In this document: positions 61,838-64,000 of the stretch, in pieces
Layout of the letters: every line of letters starts with the position of its first letter
Numbering within the stretch: position 1 is the stretch's first letter
Assembly (NCBI GenBank): GCA_903772945.1
Contig: CAICTM010000284.1
Span: 1-64,000 of the forward strand
Origin: Seminavis robusta
Taxonomy: Eukaryota; Bacillariophyta; Bacillariophyceae; Naviculales; Naviculaceae
Reading direction: 5' to 3'
DNA: 64,000 bases
The notes under the pieces: model-generated
Databases searched by the model: none
What the model was told of the DNA's origin: nothing
Seen by the model: only the letters and a program-made list of their open reading frames with translations
Translations under genes and position numbers: made by a program

Positions 61838-62943
61838 AAAGCAACAGGAACCTGCTTAAATCCAACAAGAGGGGAAACATGCATGTTCAGTTTGGTCTCT
61901 CCTGCTCTGAGAATGTTGGCCCTTACAAGAGCAGATAAACTGTTTTGAACCAGTATGGTTCCAATGGACCAAGGATGATGAGTGCAACTTTAGACGAAAG
62001 GGGTTTTATGAAGGAACCTGTCAAGGATATCCTTAGAATTGGGGCAAAGGGTGGAAGATTGGCCCGAATGGACTTGTGCCAATCCTGGTTTGGTGCAAAG
62101 GATTCAAGGCACCAGAAACATATTGCTTGCAATCATCTCAGGTTTCAGGTTCAAGATGAATTTGATCCCAGAAATGCACTGGTCTTTGAAGCCTTTACAT
62201 TGGCTGTCAATCCCCTTGGGGGGTGTGGGGTCTGCCCCGGAGACGGGGGCCTGGACTTCGAGGAATGGAAATGCATGCATGGTCAGGGCTTTGATGGTCT
62301 TCCAGACAAGGGCATCATAGAACAGGCACTTGAATGGGCAGAAGCCTGCCAGTACGTCACTTCAATCAGCTCTTCCTGTTTAGATGGTTGGGAGCAGGAG
62401 GCCCCATATCTCATGCCAGGATTCCCAGTGAAAGCTTTTTTCCGAGACGGTGTTGGCTCAGAGGGAATCATTGTTACAGTTGACAACCATACGAAAGAGA
62501 TTATTTGGCTGGCACTCACATGCCGTGCTTCTGCCGATAAACAAGGGAACTTCATATCCACCCTGATGAGTGCTCTCCACCTACTGAAATGACAGCATGA
62601 ATTCAATGATCAGGATTACCTGACAGAGGTAGTAACAGAGTTCATGTGCACCCTTTGCTACCTACCCGGTATTTATACCTTCACCCTGGTGGCTGGACAG
62701 AGGCAGAAACATTGGGACAGGTTAGCCAGCCATGTTTGCCGTGGAGGATTGGCCTCCTCACTTATAGAAGAAGTGAAGTTCATCAACAATGGTTCCATGA
62801 ATGCTGGTCCTGGTAGGCGCTGTCAGCCCTTCATGAACAAACCAATCAGCTTGGCGTCCAACGTCAAATATGTTAGCAATAACATGATGAAGTTTGCCGA
62901 GATGAGAGCAAAGGGGCAGCTACCCACCACCGAGACTGCATAA
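61838..62943 (+). pseudogene. Unidentified decayed coding region abutting LTR copy 3
   Basis: One plus-strand frame reads almost continuously from the LTR edge (SNRNLLKSNKRGNMHVQFGL) to a stop at 62943, about 368 codons with about two in-frame stops. Recognisable protein-like stretches are VKDILRIGAKGGRLARMDL, CNHLRFQVQDEFDPRNALV, LMPGFPVKAFFRDGVGSE, KEIIWLALTCRASADKQGNF and LASNVKYVSNNMMKFAEM. It begins without an ATG at the LTR boundary, so the 5' part is lost. I do not recognise the family. It may belong to a mobile element. Confidence 0.45.
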
Positions 62944-63652
62944 AGTAAACTGTTCCATACATAGAGATGAAAACTGCAGCCAAAGAATTGTTGGGAGCCT
63001 CTTTGCATACAGCCATGTGGCACATTCCTGAGGCTAGACCCATGGGCCACTGTAAGGTGTTCCTCTTGTGATCTTTGGCAGCCTTTGCATAGCTTGCCTC
63101 CAAACCATGAAGGAAGGATTGTTGGTTGACAATCCCATTCAACGGAGATTGAATAAACTGTACGGTCCCTGACCTGATAACATTGAGTGCTTTTTGCCTG
63201 GCTTGGAAGGATGCTCTATCCCAGGAGCACTCAGAACTGTGATAGAACATAGAGTCAATGCTAGGTTTCAAAGACCCACTTCTTGTAGTCTGGTAGTGGG
63301 GACTCTGTATAGAAGGTTGTAAGATGTTATGGTCATTGGTTCTTCACAATCTCTGAATGCTTTGATCTTCCCTTAGAAAGATCAGAGGCCGAATAGATGG
63401 TTACAGTTCCACCATCATGTATAGGTAGAGGATTACCATTCCACAACTCAATGATATGGTCCCTCTGGGTTGCAGCAGACCTCCATGAAGTTGGCAATGA
63501 CAAACAGAGCTCCTTTTTCTCCTCAATAACAAGGTATCTGGAGCGTTTGGTGAGAGTTTTATGATGGTAATCAGCTACTTTAAAGTGGATACTATAGGGT
63601 ATGGTGGCTTTATGGAAATTGAATTCAGGAATTGTGCTATTCAGGAATTGTG
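62873..63652 (-). pseudogene. Second unidentified decayed coding region, convergent
   Basis: Minus-strand coding-like sequence of about 250 codons read in two frames with one break. The upstream frame includes RYLVIEEKKELCLSLPTSW, RDHIIELWNGNPLPIHDGGT and YSASDLSKGRSKHSEIVKN. The downstream frame includes SFQARQKALNVIRSGTVQF, FLHGLEASYAKAAKDHKR and GMCHMAVCKEAPNNSLAAVF. Its 3' end overlaps the 3' end of the plus-strand region by about 70 bp. No family recognised. Confidence 0.4.
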
Positions 63653-63667
63653 CTCAAAATCGAAGAG

Positions 63668-63780
63668 CCTCAAAATCCAAGCACCTCAAAATCCAAGCGC
63701 CTCAATGTTCAATCACCTCAACGTTCAATCGCCTCAAAATCCACATCTCAAAGTTTAATCGACTCAAAATCCACACCCCA
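63668..63780. repeat. Degenerate tandem repeat CCTCAAAATCCAAGCG
   Basis: About six imperfect units of 16-18 bp (CCTCAAAATCCAAGCA, CCTCAACGTTCAATCG, CTCAAAATCCACA). Confidence 0.75.
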
Positions 63781-63812
63781 AAGGGCCAGATTCGGTACAA
63801 ACCAACAAGATA

Positions 63813-64000
63813 ATGATGCACCAACAAAGCGAGCAGACGAAGGTGCAGCAAGAGCACTTTGCTGGGCTGAAGGAAGAAATGAAGGCTGAGATGAAAACGC
63901 TGCAGGAAGCAATGAAGCTTGAGATGAAAACGCTGCAGGAAGAAATGAAGGAGCAGCTCACTGGTGCTTTGGCGCAATTGCTCCAGAAAGGTCAGGCGTA
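63813..64000 (+). CDS. Start of a coiled-coil reading frame, runs off the window
   Basis: ATG at 63813 (a second at 63816), open for 62 codons to the window edge. It reads MMHQQSEQTKVQQEHFAGLK, then a heptad-like Met/Lys/Glu/Leu repeat (EEMKAEMKTLQE twice) and LTGALAQLLQKGQA. Such helices open some retrotransposon Gag proteins, but a host coiled-coil protein is equally possible. Incomplete at the 3' end. Confidence 0.4.
   Translation, partial: MMHQQSEQTKVQQEHFAGLKEEMKAEMKTLQEAMKLEMKTLQEEMKEQLTGALAQLLQKGQA

Noticed and set aside
62580-62650. In-frame TGA in the unidentified region considered as a selenocysteine codon
   Set aside because: The region has further signs of decay, and no downstream SECIS-like hairpin was evident.

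Overview
The window looks like nuclear DNA of a diatom. The evidence is a fucoxanthin chlorophyll a/c-binding protein with an AAAFAP plastid-import motif, several other proteins with ASAF-like signal/transit junctions, short GT-AG introns, Ty3/Gypsy LTR elements, and host families typical of stramenopile algae. The species cannot be named from the sequence. All exon structures below were read by eye from splice signals and frame continuity.

Layout. 1-14 kb is compact host sequence: the 3' end of an Mpv17/PMP22 protein, a GFA/CENP-V zinc protein, a beta-propeller glycosidase fragment, a plastid-type cytochrome b5 membrane protein, a TMEM205/DUF4149 protein, a decayed trypsin-like gene bracketed by direct repeats, an HI0933-like flavoprotein, a methyltransferase, a twin-CX9C mitochondrial protein, an F-box protein, and an RRM protein whose last intron is internally repetitive. 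14.9-30.2 kb is a repeat island: a Ty3/Gypsy element with a candidate 4-bp target duplication, a Crypton-like tyrosine-recombinase transposon with a GCR1_C DNA-binding region, a fossil Rep gene of CRESS-DNA (circular ssDNA) virus type, a minisatellite inside a 16-bp inverted repeat, a second LTR element with mismatched LTRs, and a 5'-truncated Penelope-like GIY-YIG reading frame. A tRNA-Trp(CCA) follows at 30.7 kb.

33-56 kb is again host sequence: a six-exon PCMT/F-box-like protein, a 1,615-residue multi-domain glycosyltransferase, a BTB-BACK protein divergent from the four-exon FCP antenna gene, a four-exon protein kinase of about 1,032 residues, a WAR-type ankyrin-like repeat gene with a disturbed frame, a plastid-type protein with two ApaG domains, and a two-exon membrane sulfotransferase. 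56.9-64 kb is a second repeat island: a Pro/Gly/His-rich gene fragment cut by an LTR, a third Ty3/Gypsy copy with a long open gag and LTRs of two subtypes, two unidentified convergent decayed coding regions, and the start of a coiled-coil reading frame that runs off the window.

The host genes do not form a pathway, but five of them (the FCP, the cytochrome b5 protein, the TMEM205 protein, the flavoprotein and the double-ApaG protein) carry N-termini compatible with plastid or endomembrane import. The strongest unusual signals are the CRESS Rep fossil, the Crypton and the recombinant LTR elements.
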